DNA of 64,000 nt from Aporrectodea caliginosa (Eukaryota > Annelida > Clitellata > Crassiclitellata > Lumbricidae), in contig JACEVL010000104.1 of NCBI GenBank assembly GCA_020284085.1, positions 641,501 through 705,500 of the forward strand. Direction: 5' to 3'. Numbering within the stretch: the stretch's first letter is position 1; every line of letters starts with the position of its first letter. A program made the translations under genes and the position numbers. The notes under the pieces were generated by a model. The model was not told where the DNA came from. It saw nothing but the letters and a program-made list of their open reading frames with translations, and ran no database searches. Of this stretch, positions 46,340 through 57,512 are shown piece after piece.

Positions 46340-46560
46340 TTAATGGTTGATAAAACCAATGCCTTGGTTAAAAGAATATGCAGATCTGAAGGAACGTTTT
46401 TCCAGAGGACGGCCCAACTAATGAAAAGGCACGACCTTGCATGCGTCGTTAAAGGTGAGTTCCCACAATCCGCAGAACGGGGATTTTCACGGTCAGCGAA
46501 CCTGAAGATGATGTAGCAGAGCTCTCGTAAGTCTTCAAGGCCACTATCTCAGTTGCAACC
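46340..46560 (-). repeat. LINE 3' fragment in intron
   Basis: Third copy of the fragment at 10575 and 41063, at the same place in the second alpha-beta block. This indicates the LINE insertion preceded block duplication. Confidence 0.5.
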
Positions 46561-46824
46561 TCCAGAATAAGACCGAACTAGTTTTGATAGTGGTAGTTAC
46601 GGTGACAGTTTATGGTTTCGGTAGCAGCGCAGATGACGACAGTGTTGTTTTTGGTTGTGGTGATGGTGCTTGCTTATGGTGGTGACGGTAGTGACTGTGG
46701 TGGTCGTGATCGTGACTCACTTGTTGGCTGAAGTGGCGAATGACTGAACGAAGACGATGACATTATCCAATAATTAGGAAGAAAGCTTATCAACGAGTAA
46801 GAGAAAACCTTGTTATTCTGTCAG

Positions 46825-47027
46825 ATAATATTTGTGGAGATACGTCTTTCTCGACTGCAACTGGAATCGTCTCCTCTCAGCGATTACCATTTCGCTATTC
46901 CAAACGTGTCAACTGCTTGTACACCATCGATAGCGGTCACGTCAATTCTGTAGTTCTCAGCGTAGACCGTCTAAGCCTTGGATACGAGCGTTACATGGGT
47001 GGAACCTGTAGTAACGGTTGGTTGAAA
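46825..47027 (+). CDS. gene B exon: CUB beta-2, N-terminal half
   Basis: Encodes DNICGDTSFSTATGIVSSQR...RVNCLYTIDSGHVNSVVLSV...GTCSNGWLK. Acceptor TGTCAG, donor GTAAGT. Confidence 0.87.
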
Positions 47028-47170
47028 GTAAGTCGTGAATTTTTATATGCACTGCCGGTTATCATGGAGCATCGTTGTAATTAATTTAGTGTGGACCTCG
47101 TTAATCGATTGTGCGAAATAGGCAAATTTCAGAAAACCTAGAGCCTAGAGTCCGACCTATATGCCTACAT

Positions 47171-47172
<2 letters not shown>

Positions 47173-47239
<67 letters not shown>

Positions 47240-47297
47240 GAGACAGAGAGACAGAGAGACAGAGAGACAGACAGAGAGACAGACAGACACAGAGAGA
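47173..47297. repeat. (GA)n / GACA microsatellite
   Basis: Pure GA for about 58 bp, then interrupted by GACA units. Source of artefactual Arg-Glu repeat frames. Confidence 0.95.
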
Positions 47298-47784
47298 AAA
47301 TGAGAGAACTGCGTCCCTCTGGTTTGTATTCTTCTTTTGCTCATGTGTTGTGTTCAACCGGAGTGATGAAATACAGGTTCACATGATGCCATTTCGTATA
47401 TTGGATATAGGAGGGTATCGTCAGGCGTCAAACGATTGTGTCATGCGTAGAAAGATGTTCAAATATTCAGTATGAATATCCACATGTTCAGATTGGAAGG
47501 GTTATAGATGCCTGGATTTCTCACATAATTATTGGGAATAAAGTCATGCAACGTTTAGTCGAACACACAGCATCAAACCAGATAAACCAGATGGCTAAAA
47601 ATAGTATTTTTGTAATTATTGTGATCATGGATTCTATTCCAGATTTATATAGCACCTTCAGAAAAGAGACTTATTTGTACACTTACGATTTACACATACA
47701 ACTTCCTACTCACAGTAGTTCATTAAATTGTGAAGAGCAGTGAGACTTACCGTGTCAGAGCTAACCTGACTGTCGGTTGTACAG

Positions 47785-47965
47785 ATAACTTGCATGGTCA
47801 ACGGAACATTCATGGTTCATCCCCTGGCAGGGAGAAAACTATGCGAACATATGAATTCAATCACAGTCAGATTCCCCGCTTGTGGCAGCGTCTTCCTTGA
47901 TTTCTCCAGCGGATCTATTTCCTCCGATATAGGATTTACCGCACGCTACAGGATAGGAGAATATA
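47785..47965 (+). CDS. gene B exon: CUB beta-2, C-terminal half
   Basis: Encodes ITCMVNGTFMVHPLAGRKLC...RFPACGSVFLDFSSGSISS...RYRIGEYS. Ends TATA before GTAAGT. Slightly diverged from the other beta copies. Confidence 0.87.
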
Positions 47966-48264
47966 GTAAGTCGAAGTGTTTATCAGCGCCTTATGTACTT
48001 CAGCTAAAAATAGTCTCTAAACTAAATATTATCATCTAAAAATTACCTCTTAACTATAATGCATCGGACTTATGGCTGATGGATAATGGATTACAGGTTT
48101 TTTTATAAGAGATTTCTTATAAGTTTCGGTTAGATCTCCTCTGCTAGTCCTTCTCTCCAATGCTGTTAGTCCATACCTTCAAAACCATTCTTTATACATC
48201 AGTGCTGGTAGCCCAAATCATTTCTGTAGCTCGTCTTGGCACTTTCTCCAGCTTTTCCATTGTA

Positions 48265-48345
48265 ATTACGACGATTTATATAGCGTAGTTGGTAGCAAGC
48301 TACTTCTAGAACGCTTAACAAAACTGTCAACTGTCTTGTTTCAGG
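48265..48345. repeat. LINE/SINE tail fragment
   Basis: ACGATTTATATAGCG, then CTTCTAGAACGCTTAACAAA, a diverged copy of the widespread 3' tail in minus orientation. Confidence 0.45.
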
Positions 48346-48718
48346 TATGTATTCCATGCATGAATGCAGTATTCCAATTGTGGCCTAACCAGATCATAGC
48401 ACATTCAGATCACTGTAAACACAACCCAGTGCAACCGTCCACATGTGCTCTCTGCGTCTCCACTCGCAATAAAAGCTTACCCAGTCTTTGCTTTGGCTAT
48501 AACGAGGAATCCAGCTGGAGCTGAAAAAGACCAAATTCAGTGTCTTAGCCCACAGTTGCAACCTACCCGCTTCTTAAGACAGATTCAAATGCTGATACAG
48601 GCTCTACTTAAGTGATTTGTCCATAGCCGGAGATCTACCGGTGCAGTCAGCTATAATTTAGCCATGAGAAATTTTCCCCAAATGGTAAAAGAAATATAAT
48701 ATTTGGGTTTTATTCTAG

Positions 48719-48921
48719 AGCTCGACTGTGGAGCTACTCTGTTCAACAGTTCTTCTGGATTCATCAACCTACCAAGAAATCCCACGAACTATCTGGCGAC
48801 AGTCAACTGCACGTACACCATCTCGACAAATCGCATAAGTGATATTTTGCTCCAAACCTCTCTCAATTCATACACGCCGCTGTTTCAGTCATTCCAAGAC
48901 TGCGACAGAGAAAGTCTGACG
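48719..48921 (+). CDS. gene B exon: CUB alpha-3, N-terminal half
   Basis: Encodes ELDCGATLFNSSSGFINLPR...VNCTYTISTNRISDILLQTS...QSFQDCDRESLT. Acceptor TTCTAG, donor GTGAGT. Confidence 0.88.
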
Positions 48922-49044
48922 GTGAGTGCAGTCTTTCGTGAATTTAAAACTAATTTAAAAATAGACGAGTTAGCAGGTTCTATACATTTAATTTCTTTAG
49001 GTACCTCACCGAAGCGTTGCCTACACCAGCTTAAATGACACCAT

Positions 49045-49332
49045 TCATTCATTCATTCATTTCAGATATTTATATAGCGCCCCATCAAGATTTCTACTCA
49101 GAGGCGCTCCCGAATACAGCGCGGACACTGAATCGGAGTTTCACGCCGAAGCGCATGAGCAATTGCGAGTGAAGGACTTGCCCAGGGTCCCTACACGGCG
49201 GCTTGAGGTGGATTCGAACCCGCAACCCTCCGGCTGCAAGGCACCGAATATACCCCTGAGGTGGATTCGAACCCGCAACCCTCCGGCTGCAAGGCACCGA
49301 ACATACCCCTACACCACCGCGCCCCACCATAT
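49045..49332 (-). repeat. tRNA-derived SINE with duplicated promoter segment
   Basis: The minus strand begins GGGGCGCGGTGGTGTAGGGG (A-box region) and has GGGTTGCGGGTTCGAATCC (B box matching GGTTCGANTCC) twice, because a 53-bp segment is tandemly repeated (about 49204-49256 and 49257-49309). The body has GGGCAAGTCCTTCACTCGCA, and the 3' end GGGGCGCTATATAAATATCT followed by (GAAT)n. The 3' end matches the local LINE tail. Confidence 0.82.
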
Positions 49333-49907
49333 CATACTATAATTAAGAACAGAAAGTAAAACACACCATCGTGTGTTCAGACACACGCGGTACTCAACAA
49401 AATTAATGTATTACTAAGCACAGTTGAGAGAGAGGTCAAAGTTCCTGAACCTAGTTGCGACGATAGCTTAGAGCGACAACGGGCGCAGGGTCCGCGATAC
49501 ACGACGACACCGCCCATCGGAACCCCATTGATCCTAGATGACGAAGTGTCCAATTACTTGATCCGTCGGGTTGGCGTATCAGTAGCATTCGTCGCCTTCC
49601 AGAAGGACGAAGGAAGAGCCAACCGTGACTGACGTGACCTATGCCACTCCTCCTTCGACAAAAAGAAATTACCCGGGTACATACGACACACGTACATCCG
49701 GATAATTCAGTCTTGACCGTCGACCTGGAAGGCCATCCCTGCTCATGCAGTAGTACAGAACAAGTCGAAATGTGTGTAAAAACGTGTTGCAAAAATCACT
49801 TGAACTCACAGCATTGAATTCAATCAAATAAAACAAAACTCGGCAAGAATAGACACGTGAGAAACAATAATATGATGCGTTGCTTTTGCTTGTGTCCTTT
49901 GTTGTAG

Positions 49908-50103
49908 ATCGGCTGCGTATCAGAAGGAGGAACAGAACTGAATCCTAACACAACGAGAGTACTCTGTCGCCAGGGATCACCGTTTCATGTTTCAGAACGT
50001 CAGTTGGTGTTTACTGATTGTCGTGCGCTGAAGTTATCCATCCGTTCAAGAACGTACGACAATCGAGAGGGGTTCCGTATTCCTTTTTCCGTTTTCGGAA
50101 CAA
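49908..50103 (+). CDS. gene B exon: CUB alpha-3, C-terminal half
   Basis: Encodes IGCVSEGGTELNPNTTRVLC...VFTDCRALKLSIRSRTYDNR...FSVFGTS. Acceptor TTGTAG, donor GTATGT. Confidence 0.88.
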
Positions 50104-50144
50104 GTATGTCACAAAGTGAACGTTTCGTATCTAATCTTATTTGG

Positions 50145-50330
50145 GAAAATGATGATGGTTGAGGCTACGGTTGCAGCGGTTATGGTAGTGGTGTTGCTGT
50201 CGTGTGTATTGTTGGCTGTGGTGTGTATTGTGGTGCTGGTTGTTGAGGTGATGGCGGCGGGTGTACTGCGATTATGGGGTTGCAGTGCTGGAATTGATTG
50301 TAGTGATTCGTGTTGACAGTAATGATAGGC
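50145..50330. repeat. GGT/GTG-rich intronic tract
   Basis: Counterpart of the tracts upstream of the other beta N-half exons, closest to gene A 14650-14790 (TGTTGAGGTGATGGCGGC shared). Confidence 0.7.
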
Positions 50331-50425
50331 CTCTTTTAATGAAGACGATGACAAATAATGAGTTAGAGATAAAGCTTCTAAAAGAGTACGGGAAAAACCT
50401 TTTTAAGTTGTTGTTGTTCTGACAG

Positions 50426-50709
50426 ATGAGTTATGCGGAAATACGTCTTTCTCAGCTCCAACTGGAATCGTCTCCTCTCCGCGATTGCCTTCACGTTATC
50501 ATAAACGTATCAACTGCCTCTATGTCATCGATAGCGGTCATGTCAATTCCGTGGTTCTTAGCGTAGACCGTCTTTACTTTGGACCTGTGTACGTCAATAA
50601 TGATTATGATGAATACGACTACATGGATTTATACATCGACGAAACACGGTACAGGCCGTTACATGAGCGCTTTGAAGAGACAGGATCCTGTAATAGCGGT
50701 TGGCTGACG
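50426..50709 (+). CDS. gene B exon: CUB beta-3, N-terminal half with acidic loop
   Basis: Encodes DELCGNTSFSAPTGIVSSPR...RINCLYVIDSGHVNSVVLSV, then the loop YVNNDYDEYDYMDLYIDETR and GSCNSGWLT. 94 codons, the longest CUB half in the window. The loop is dense in Asp and Tyr. Confidence 0.88.
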
Positions 50710-51651
50710 GTTAGTGGTCTTACTTATTTCATTTAGATCTACACGTCGGGGTTTCATCGGAACACACAACAAAGAATTTCTTTCCTTTTGGGCTACTGGT
50801 CATGAAAATCACATTCAAATTTTGTTATGACGTACTTATAGTTGGAATCGCCTATTTAAAAAGTCTCTAATATTTTATTCGATTGGACATGCGCTCAGGG
50901 AAGTCTGTACATGTGTAATAGCGCAATTGACAAGTTAAAGCTTAGGCTTTCATAGGCATGCCTGGAAATACTGAATGAGGATGGACGGTCGTTGGGCAGT
51001 CTCTAAAAGCAGCTCCCATGCATAGATGCTATGCATTGCGTTGATTTTAGTGTGTGCAGATGTTGATGCACGCGTTCTACAGGCATAGATTTCTAGAATA
51101 GCGTGTGTCCAATAGAACACACAATGGAACATAGCCTAATATTATCTACGGAACGATTCGTTCCAGCATAAAATCCTCGTCAATGTCGAGATACAGTACT
51201 TGCTGTTACATTCGTTGCGGGTCTACGCTTAAGCCACAAAGACGCTGCATGACCGCACTTAGTAACAAAGGGTAGCAGCTCTTCTATGCAGATATAACGT
51301 TACCTGCTAACAGCCATATATAACTTTTTGGGTCGCTGGCCCTCGTGCGTGGAATATTCTTCTGCTCCATCAAGTTTCTAGCGCTCTTGAGGAGTTCCTA
51401 AAATGCCCTTTCCAGTTACATACATACATGCTGCGTCTTTTCAGCAAACTGACGCCTGAAAAGCAGTTGCAAAATTTCGTCTTTTATTATATCTATAATT
51501 AGACATACGCTTTCAACTTAAATTGCAAAGCGCCCTAGAAGTAGTTCGCGTGGGACGCTAGTTAAGTATATAATCATCCACTTAACTATCCAGTATCCAC
51601 CCGTTCCTAATTAATAACCTTGTCAAAGCTAATTAAATGTCGTTTGAACAG

Positions 51652-51832
51652 ATGACTTGCTTGGTCAACGAAACATCGATGGCTCATCCTCTTGCAGACA
51701 GAAAACTATGCGCAAGCCATCATCCAATTGTAGCCAGATTCCCCGCTTGTCGCAGTGTCTTACTCAATTTCTCCAGCGACTATACTGGCTACGATACAGG
51801 ATTTACCGTACGCTACAGGATGGGAGATTATG
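51652..51832 (+). CDS. gene B exon: CUB beta-3, C-terminal half
   Basis: Encodes MTCLVNETSMAHPLADRKLC...RFPACRSVLLNFSSDYTGYD...RYRMGDYG. The Met is internal, not a start. Acceptor GAACAG, donor GTAATC. Confidence 0.87.
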
Positions 51833-52112
51833 GTAATCGGCGGTGTCTATCACCGTATCTTTTCAATATTTTAAAAATTACCTTTTAATTTTAGCTACAA
51901 TGCCTATTAATTAATCTCATAATTATGTAAATATTACCATTATAAGGCCTACGAGACCTGAAGACAACCTACGTAGGATAATAAACCCACGACAGGCATT
52001 TTAGTGGCATGCATATAGAGGAAAGCCATTTGATTTCCGTAAAAGCAATTATCATGAATGTTTAACCGATAAAAGATCATACAATTGTCGATGTCTGTTC
52101 TTGCTGAGTCAG

Positions 52113-52321
52113 ATCCGGAATGTGGTAATACATCCTACATTGGACCAGATGGATTCCTCACCTCACCGCGGTTTCCTCTGTCCTATCCGCACAATCTAAA
52201 CTGTTTGTATTCTATCGTTGGCCGTCACAGGCATGCCATTTCAATCTCGTTCCTCTCATTCAACCTCGATGGAAGATCGAACACGCCTTCGATGGACTTC
52301 TGCTACAGAGATTGGCTGACT
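52113..52321 (+). CDS. gene B exon: CUB gamma, N-terminal half
   Basis: Encodes DPECGNTSYIGPDGFLTSPR...NLNCLYSIVGRHRHAISISF..FNLDGRS...DFCYRDWLT. Acceptor AGTCAG, donor GTAAGT. Confidence 0.9.
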
Positions 52322-52439
52322 GTAAGTAGCTGAACACTTTAATGACGAGAATAAGAGTCCAATAAAGTGACTTGGAACCAATGCAATCCGTCGTAACTGT
52401 TTTAAAGCTATGCATGCAAAATGTTAAGTCATGTCGGGG

Positions 52440-52680
52440 GGGAGCCCGATAGCGCATTGGATAACATCTGGCACATAGACCGAGAGGTACCGAGTTCGAG
52501 CCCCCGTTGGGCGGATATGCTTTGTAGGCTGCTATTAGCGCCGTTGTATTGCAAGCTGTCTGTTCTGTTAGTAGTTAAGATTTAAATTGCATAACATGTA
52601 AATGTACAGCGCAGTGCGTTTGTCAGGCGCTTATTAAAGAAAAGATATTATTATTATTATTTTTTTTATTTTTATTATTA
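52440..52680 (+). repeat. tRNA-derived SINE
   Basis: GATAGCGCATTGGATAACATC and GAGGTACCGAGTTCGAGCCC match the copy at 38055-38195. It ends with GTCAGGCGCTTATTAAAG and an (ATT)n tail. The gene A intron (17218-17566) is uninterrupted here, so the insertion is specific to B. Confidence 0.75.
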
Positions 52681-52968
52681 TATGTGGTAACGGAATGTAT
52701 AGGTCAAAATGGACTCCTGGAAGAGTAGAGCCTTCAATCAATCAATCAATCAATTTATCGATAGATGGATTAATCAATGAATCAATAATTAGTGATGAAT
52801 GGATCAATCAACACTCACTTATGCAAGCATTCAGTCATTCATTCAGGCATTCAAGCATTCGATCATTCCCGCATTCTGGCATATCCACAGTCTGTCAATA
52901 TGCCATTCGCATGATGGTTAGAGCGAGTAAAAATGTTTTGTTAATGTTTTATTTAAATTTTTGCATAG

Positions 52969-53152
52969 GTAAGCTGTTTTTCGGACGATTCTGTATTGAC
53001 GAATATTTCGTTGAGCAGACGATACTGTGGTCTAAAAACGACGCCGCTGACGTTTTCATTTCCCAGTTGCGCTGTTGTGGTGCTGAACTTTCAAAGTGAT
53101 GCGTCCGTAAGCGAAGGAGGATTCAAAGTCCGTTACATAGTTAGAGACAAAG
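52969..53152 (+). CDS. gene B exon: CUB gamma, C-terminal half
   Basis: Encodes VSCFSDDSVLTNISLSRRYC...FSFPSCAVVVLNFQSDASVS, then GGFKVRYIVRDKG. Acceptor GCATAG, donor GTAAAT. Confidence 0.9.
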
Positions 53153-53784
53153 GTAAATGGCAAGTCACGAATGCATTTCCGTACATCCATATTCAGTCTG
53201 AGTTCCATGGGTAATGCCTCCCTGTTTTGTTCGTAAATCTGAAATATATAGGGTTAAGGAAATAGACTCAGACGGACGAAGGGACGGAATTATACTCGCT
53301 GCTTTGAGGTGTCGTATAAGTTCACATAGCCATCTTTTAGATAGGGTCACCACTATAAATTTTAGTTAAAAGGGGCTTTTAAATTAATAGTGGCGAGGCT
53401 TACACAGTAATACACATGCCGTGGCTACCTGTTTTAGACTTTTAGCTGAATGTTGTAGAATGACATTGTAAAATATTTACTGTTATTTAAGATTTTATGA
53501 TAATTATATACGGCTTGAATTTTTACCTGATTACGGCTTGCTGTTGACGATAAAGATTCAACCGTCATTTGGGTTGTAATGCATGCAAGACTGCGGTCCT
53601 TCGGCCAAGGCCTTCTCATGAAGAAAATCATAGCAGAAGCCGATGGCAACCATGACTGGACTACATTTGTACCAGAACAATCTAGTCTTAGGATATAACC
53701 TGCAGGGCGTTTGCAACAGCACAGGGAAGTGAGGCGCCACATCGTTATTAATACGACTAGTTTCACTTCTGAGATTTGCTTTAG

Positions 53785-53981
53785 ATACCTTATGCGGCGT
53801 TCCTGTTCATGGTCATCCATCGGGAACGATCAGTTTCCCGTGGAATTACACAGATTATGACGGCAGCATCGACTGCAACTACGTCGTTAACGCCACAGAA
53901 CCCAGTTCAATATCGCTCACGATTTGGTCGATTACCCTTCAAAGTTTGGCCGGAGTAAACTGTCAACGTGACTGGTTGTTG
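53785..53981 (+). CDS. gene B exon: CUB delta, N-terminal half
   Basis: Encodes DTLCGVPVHGHPSGTISFPW, then NYTDYDGSIDCNYVVNATEP...VNCQRDWLL. Acceptor TTTAG, donor GTGAGT. Confidence 0.88.
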
Positions 53982-54059
53982 GTGAGTACTATCTGAATTT
54001 GCTGAAACATCCCATTGCATTGCCTTTTTTCACGACCTTTCTAATCAATTCTGAAGCCG

Positions 54060-54215
54060 CTCTGTTACAGTAGTCTATGCTGCACAAGCTCTTTGTAACG
54101 GACTCCCAAAGGACCTCCGTCAGTTTGTTCATCCTCCTATCTCGTCCATTAATCTAACCTGTTATACTCCAATTGCCCTCTAACTCATGAACGTCTGTCC
54201 AAATTTTTTTAAATA
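54060..54215 (+). repeat. probable LINE C-terminal fragment
   Basis: Reads ALCNGLPKDLRQFVHPPISS, resembling LINE C-termini (WNxLPxxLR), then a degenerate region. It is present in gene B and not seen in gene A at the matching position. Confidence 0.5.
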
Positions 54216-54380
54216 AGATAAACCAAGAAAAGTACAGTCAGGTAAGCTAAAGCTAGGTAGCTAGGTAACGTAAGGTAGCCTACCCCTCACTTCCTAGAAA
54301 CATTTCCCAAAATAACGCAATAGATTTGTAATTTATAATGTGCATTGATTAGCGAATATCGCCTTTCTGAATCTCTACAA

Positions 54381-54847
54381 GGGGCCGTCCATAAATGACG
54401 TCACGCTATTTTGGCCGATTTTTGACCCCCTCCCCCCTCGTCACACTTCGTCACAAAACGTAAGACCCCCTCTGAAAATGACGTCACAAAGCTCTGACCC
54501 CCCTAAAACCAATTTCCATGGCGAAGCAAAATGCTCCTTCATGGAACAAATCGCGAAAACATGAATATTTTAAAATCTAACGGTGACCAAATATTGAAAT
54601 AATTATAAAATTATTAATAATGGTGCCCGTATACATTAAAATAATTAAAAAAAATAATGAAAATTTAATCCTCAAAATTAGGTCTGTTATTATTAAAGTT
54701 AAATTGTTGTTAATTATTCAATTTAATAACATAGACCTGGTGTGACGTCACACTACTCTGACGGACCCCCCCACCCCCATGTCACACATCGTCACAAATT
54801 TCCGACCCCCTACCCCTAGGTGCGTGACGTCATTTATGGACGGCCCC
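54381..54847. mobile_element. MITE, 467 bp, GGGGCCGTCC termini
   Basis: Ends GGGGCCGTCCATAAATGACG and its inverse, with C-rich subterminal repeats containing GTCACAAA. It is flanked by CAA on both sides (54378-54380 and 54848-54850). Terminal repeats of this GGGCCGTCCATAAAT type recur across many animal genomes. Gene A has the empty site near 19065. Confidence 0.85.
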
Positions 54848-54984
54848 CAAGGCGCTTAGCATGACGAAGTGGTGAACCTTACTTCATCGTTTCTACTGCC
54901 CTCCACCTCACTTTAGTCTTTCCATTAAAAATAGCGCTATAATGTGACTGTTACACTTTGCTCTGCATTGTGTTCTCTGCTTAG

Positions 54985-55165
54985 CTCACTTGTATCGACG
55001 GTCAGACTCCACTGAAACTCAATGTAAGCCACAGAACCTGCGATCATCTCAACTCGAGCATAGGGCTAATCTTACCCAACTGCACAGCAATCCAAGTAGC
55101 CTTTCACCGAGATTTTGAGGCCACTGGGAAAACATTTCGCATCGAATACAAAGTCACCGGTTACG
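54985..55165 (+). CDS. gene B exon: CUB delta, C-terminal half
   Basis: Encodes LTCIDGQTPLKLNVSHRTCD...NSSIGLILPNCTAIQVAFHR...FRIEYKVTGYG. The next recognised exon is the TM exon, with no stalk between. Donor GTAATA. Confidence 0.88.
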
Positions 55166-56561
55166 GTAATACTAGTCTGAATGAAACCTTAATCTCAACC
55201 GCTTTTAAAATTGTAAAAGGAACCTGTTGCTGTTATCAGAAGCAACCAGTGTCAAAATGTTCTGTTATATCATAGTGTAGCATCTCCAAACACAGGAACC
55301 AAACACAGGAACCAATTTGGTTCTTTCGGAGTTCTTCCAATCACACCTAATATTCAGTTTATGCAAGAGTTTGTAAATGCATTAAACATCCAAGTGATTT
55401 GGAATTTTCATTTTCAATCTTTTGACTTTCACAGCGTCTCATTTTACAATACAGTTCAAACAAACTGTTATTTGATGATGACCTGTAAACTATGTTTAAG
55501 AGTGCACATGGAGGTCACCCAGACATTGAGAACCACAAATATACTGGAAGAGGTAACTTTTAAGTTCAGGGTAAAGACGCCCTAGGTGTAGAACGGTTGT
55601 AAACATGAAGAGTGAGTGAGTACCAAATAGAGGGACCGACAACTCCGAATGAACGCCGGTCAAAGAGAAAGACGTGTATCAGAAATCACATTTAAAGAAC
55701 TACAGACATACAGTTATACTTGCTGCTTTGACGTGTTAACATTGTCATCTTTTTGCGTTGGTAGGAACACCACTATTAATTTCATAACCCCGATTTACAC
55801 ATTACTGTGGCTTCCTGTGTTGGACGTTTACCTTTATGCTCTAGATTAAAGCACAAGCCATCAACTTATGGCTTTTTCGAAGAAACCTGTCTGAATTCCG
55901 TAGGTCATCTGGTCTTCTATGTTTCCTGAGGTTAAGCTGGCAGAGGATTGCACTGTTCGGGTCTAATTGACAACCGACTTCTATTACATCCCGATCTTGA
56001 TCGTAGCAGCGTTTCATGCAATTCTCACGAAATTGTAATCGCAAATTTCAAATGTTTAAAGCGCCACTTACAAATCTAGACGCAGGGCACCAGGTTATTC
56101 ACGAGCGCTGGCTCGTGTCAAAAAGATTGTTCAGAGACTCAAGATTAGATCCCAGTCAGATTACAGAGATAAGTTGCAAAGAAGCTGTCGCGGCAGGTTT
56201 CTTTTAGCTCGAAGAGGTTGGAAAGGATGAGTGAATGTAAGAATTAGTTTGCAGTGATTACCAACTGGCTTTTGACCATTGTCATAATTCAGAGTCACCA
56301 TCACCATTGATATCATGCGATCCAATTTTTGTAAACAACGCCATTGTTATAATGCAAATGCATGAAACACTTTGGTTTGTAACAGGTTCTGAGGACACTG
56401 TGTCATTAAATAATTTTCATTGCATTATTCGACCGTATATATCTCCGATAACAATTATTCATTACTTTTATAAGTTGCCTCTCTACCTGGAGTCATCTGT
56501 CGCTACCTGATTTCTTATATGCCCATGAAATTAAAATCTCCTAACGTTTTGTTTCTTTCAG
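55166..56561 (+). other. gene B intron without stalk exon; duplicated intron block
   Basis: No homologue of the Cys-rich stalk exon of genes A and C was found. A block at about 55625-55850 is a diverged third copy of intron sequence also found at 17862-18060 and 53262-53450 (TATAC-TGCTGCTTTGA and CACCACTAT anchors). Confidence 0.5.
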
Positions 56562-56780
56562 GTCATGCTATCGTTGATGCCCAGATGGGCTCAAGTGGAA
56601 AGCGCGGAAGTGCAGTCGGAATTTCATTGACGGTGATTTTCCTGGTGGCTGGCGCCATCTGTGTTGGTGCCTTCTTGCTTTTCAGACGACATCGAAAGAA
56701 GAATCGATCGGAGATGCTCATACAAGCGAGCGATCTAGAAGAACGTCAGCTGGAGATGGAAGATGACACATCAAAAGGAG
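56562..56780 (+). CDS. gene B exon: transmembrane and juxtamembrane
   Basis: Encodes GHAIVDAQMGSSGKRGSAVG, then a hydrophobic helix with SLTVIFLVAGAICVGAFLLF and RRHRKKNRSEMLIQASDLEE. Same 219-nt length and phases as genes A and C. Donor placed at GGAG/GTTGTA. Reading through would reach a stop at about 56866. Confidence 0.86.
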
Positions 56781-57399
56781 GTTGTACTCAGATAATATAT
56801 ATGTGTGCATGCACCAGAATATCTAGTTACCACTTAAGTGCTGCCTTCGGAAGTAGCGAACCATGAGCATAGGCATATCTAACGGGCCCTGAAGAAATGA
56901 AAGAAATGCCTGAGCTCATCTAGCAGCAAGTTCTTGTTTTGAAGTGAAAACTGTTTGACAGTCAGATGACGATGAAATAGCAAATACTACTATTCCTATT
57001 GCTATTCCTTTATGGCACAAACTCGTTGACACAAACGCAACAAGGTAAACAAGATGCAGTTTAGATATATAGATTACAGAAAAATAATAGTCAAAAATGG
57101 CTAAGAAACTAAGGAATGTATGAAAGACTAAGGTCTATTGCTAAAGAAAATGATTGTTCAGCTTAAAACGCGATAAAGCACCCTTGGTATGAAATTTTAT
57201 CATCCCTTGCTGTCAACCAGAACGATGAGGGCGTTTCTTGAACGAGCTTTTATCTTGTTTATCTGGTTCCTACTGTGCTTTTCCCTAGAACCTTAAACTG
57301 TGCCTACAAATAAATTATCATAAGTGTAATTAAATGTTATACTCTGTTATGCTATTTTTTTAAATATTGTCCATACATAACAGCATAAACTGTTTTCAG

Positions 57400-57512
57400 G
57401 GTCGTTTTTTAGAGCTCATCGGAATCAGGACAGAGAGACTTCAAACTATCTTCCGCTGAAATCAATGTCGCTCATAGATGACGAGGAAACATCCCCAACA
57501 ACTCTGCACTGA
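57400..57512 (+). CDS. gene B terminal exon: cytoplasmic tail and stop
   Basis: Encodes GSFFRAHRNQDRETSNYLPL, then KSMSLIDDEETSPTTLH and TGA. YLPL and the acidic DDEE are kept. An indel relative to A and C shifts the frame, so the Ser run and the ...QPGL terminus are lost, although the DNA for ATCCAGCCGGGTCTC survives after the stop. Candidate poly(A) signal AATAAA at 57969. Confidence 0.85.

Noticed and set aside
47111..47475. Arg-Glu repeat and Ser-Leu repeat frames
   Set aside because: Translations of the GA dinucleotide tract.
52440..52512. Functional tRNA gene
   Set aside because: It has A-box-like and B-box-like segments, but no plausible acceptor or anticodon stem pairing could be traced, and the same sequence with the same non-tRNA body occurs at 38055-38195. 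It is a SINE.
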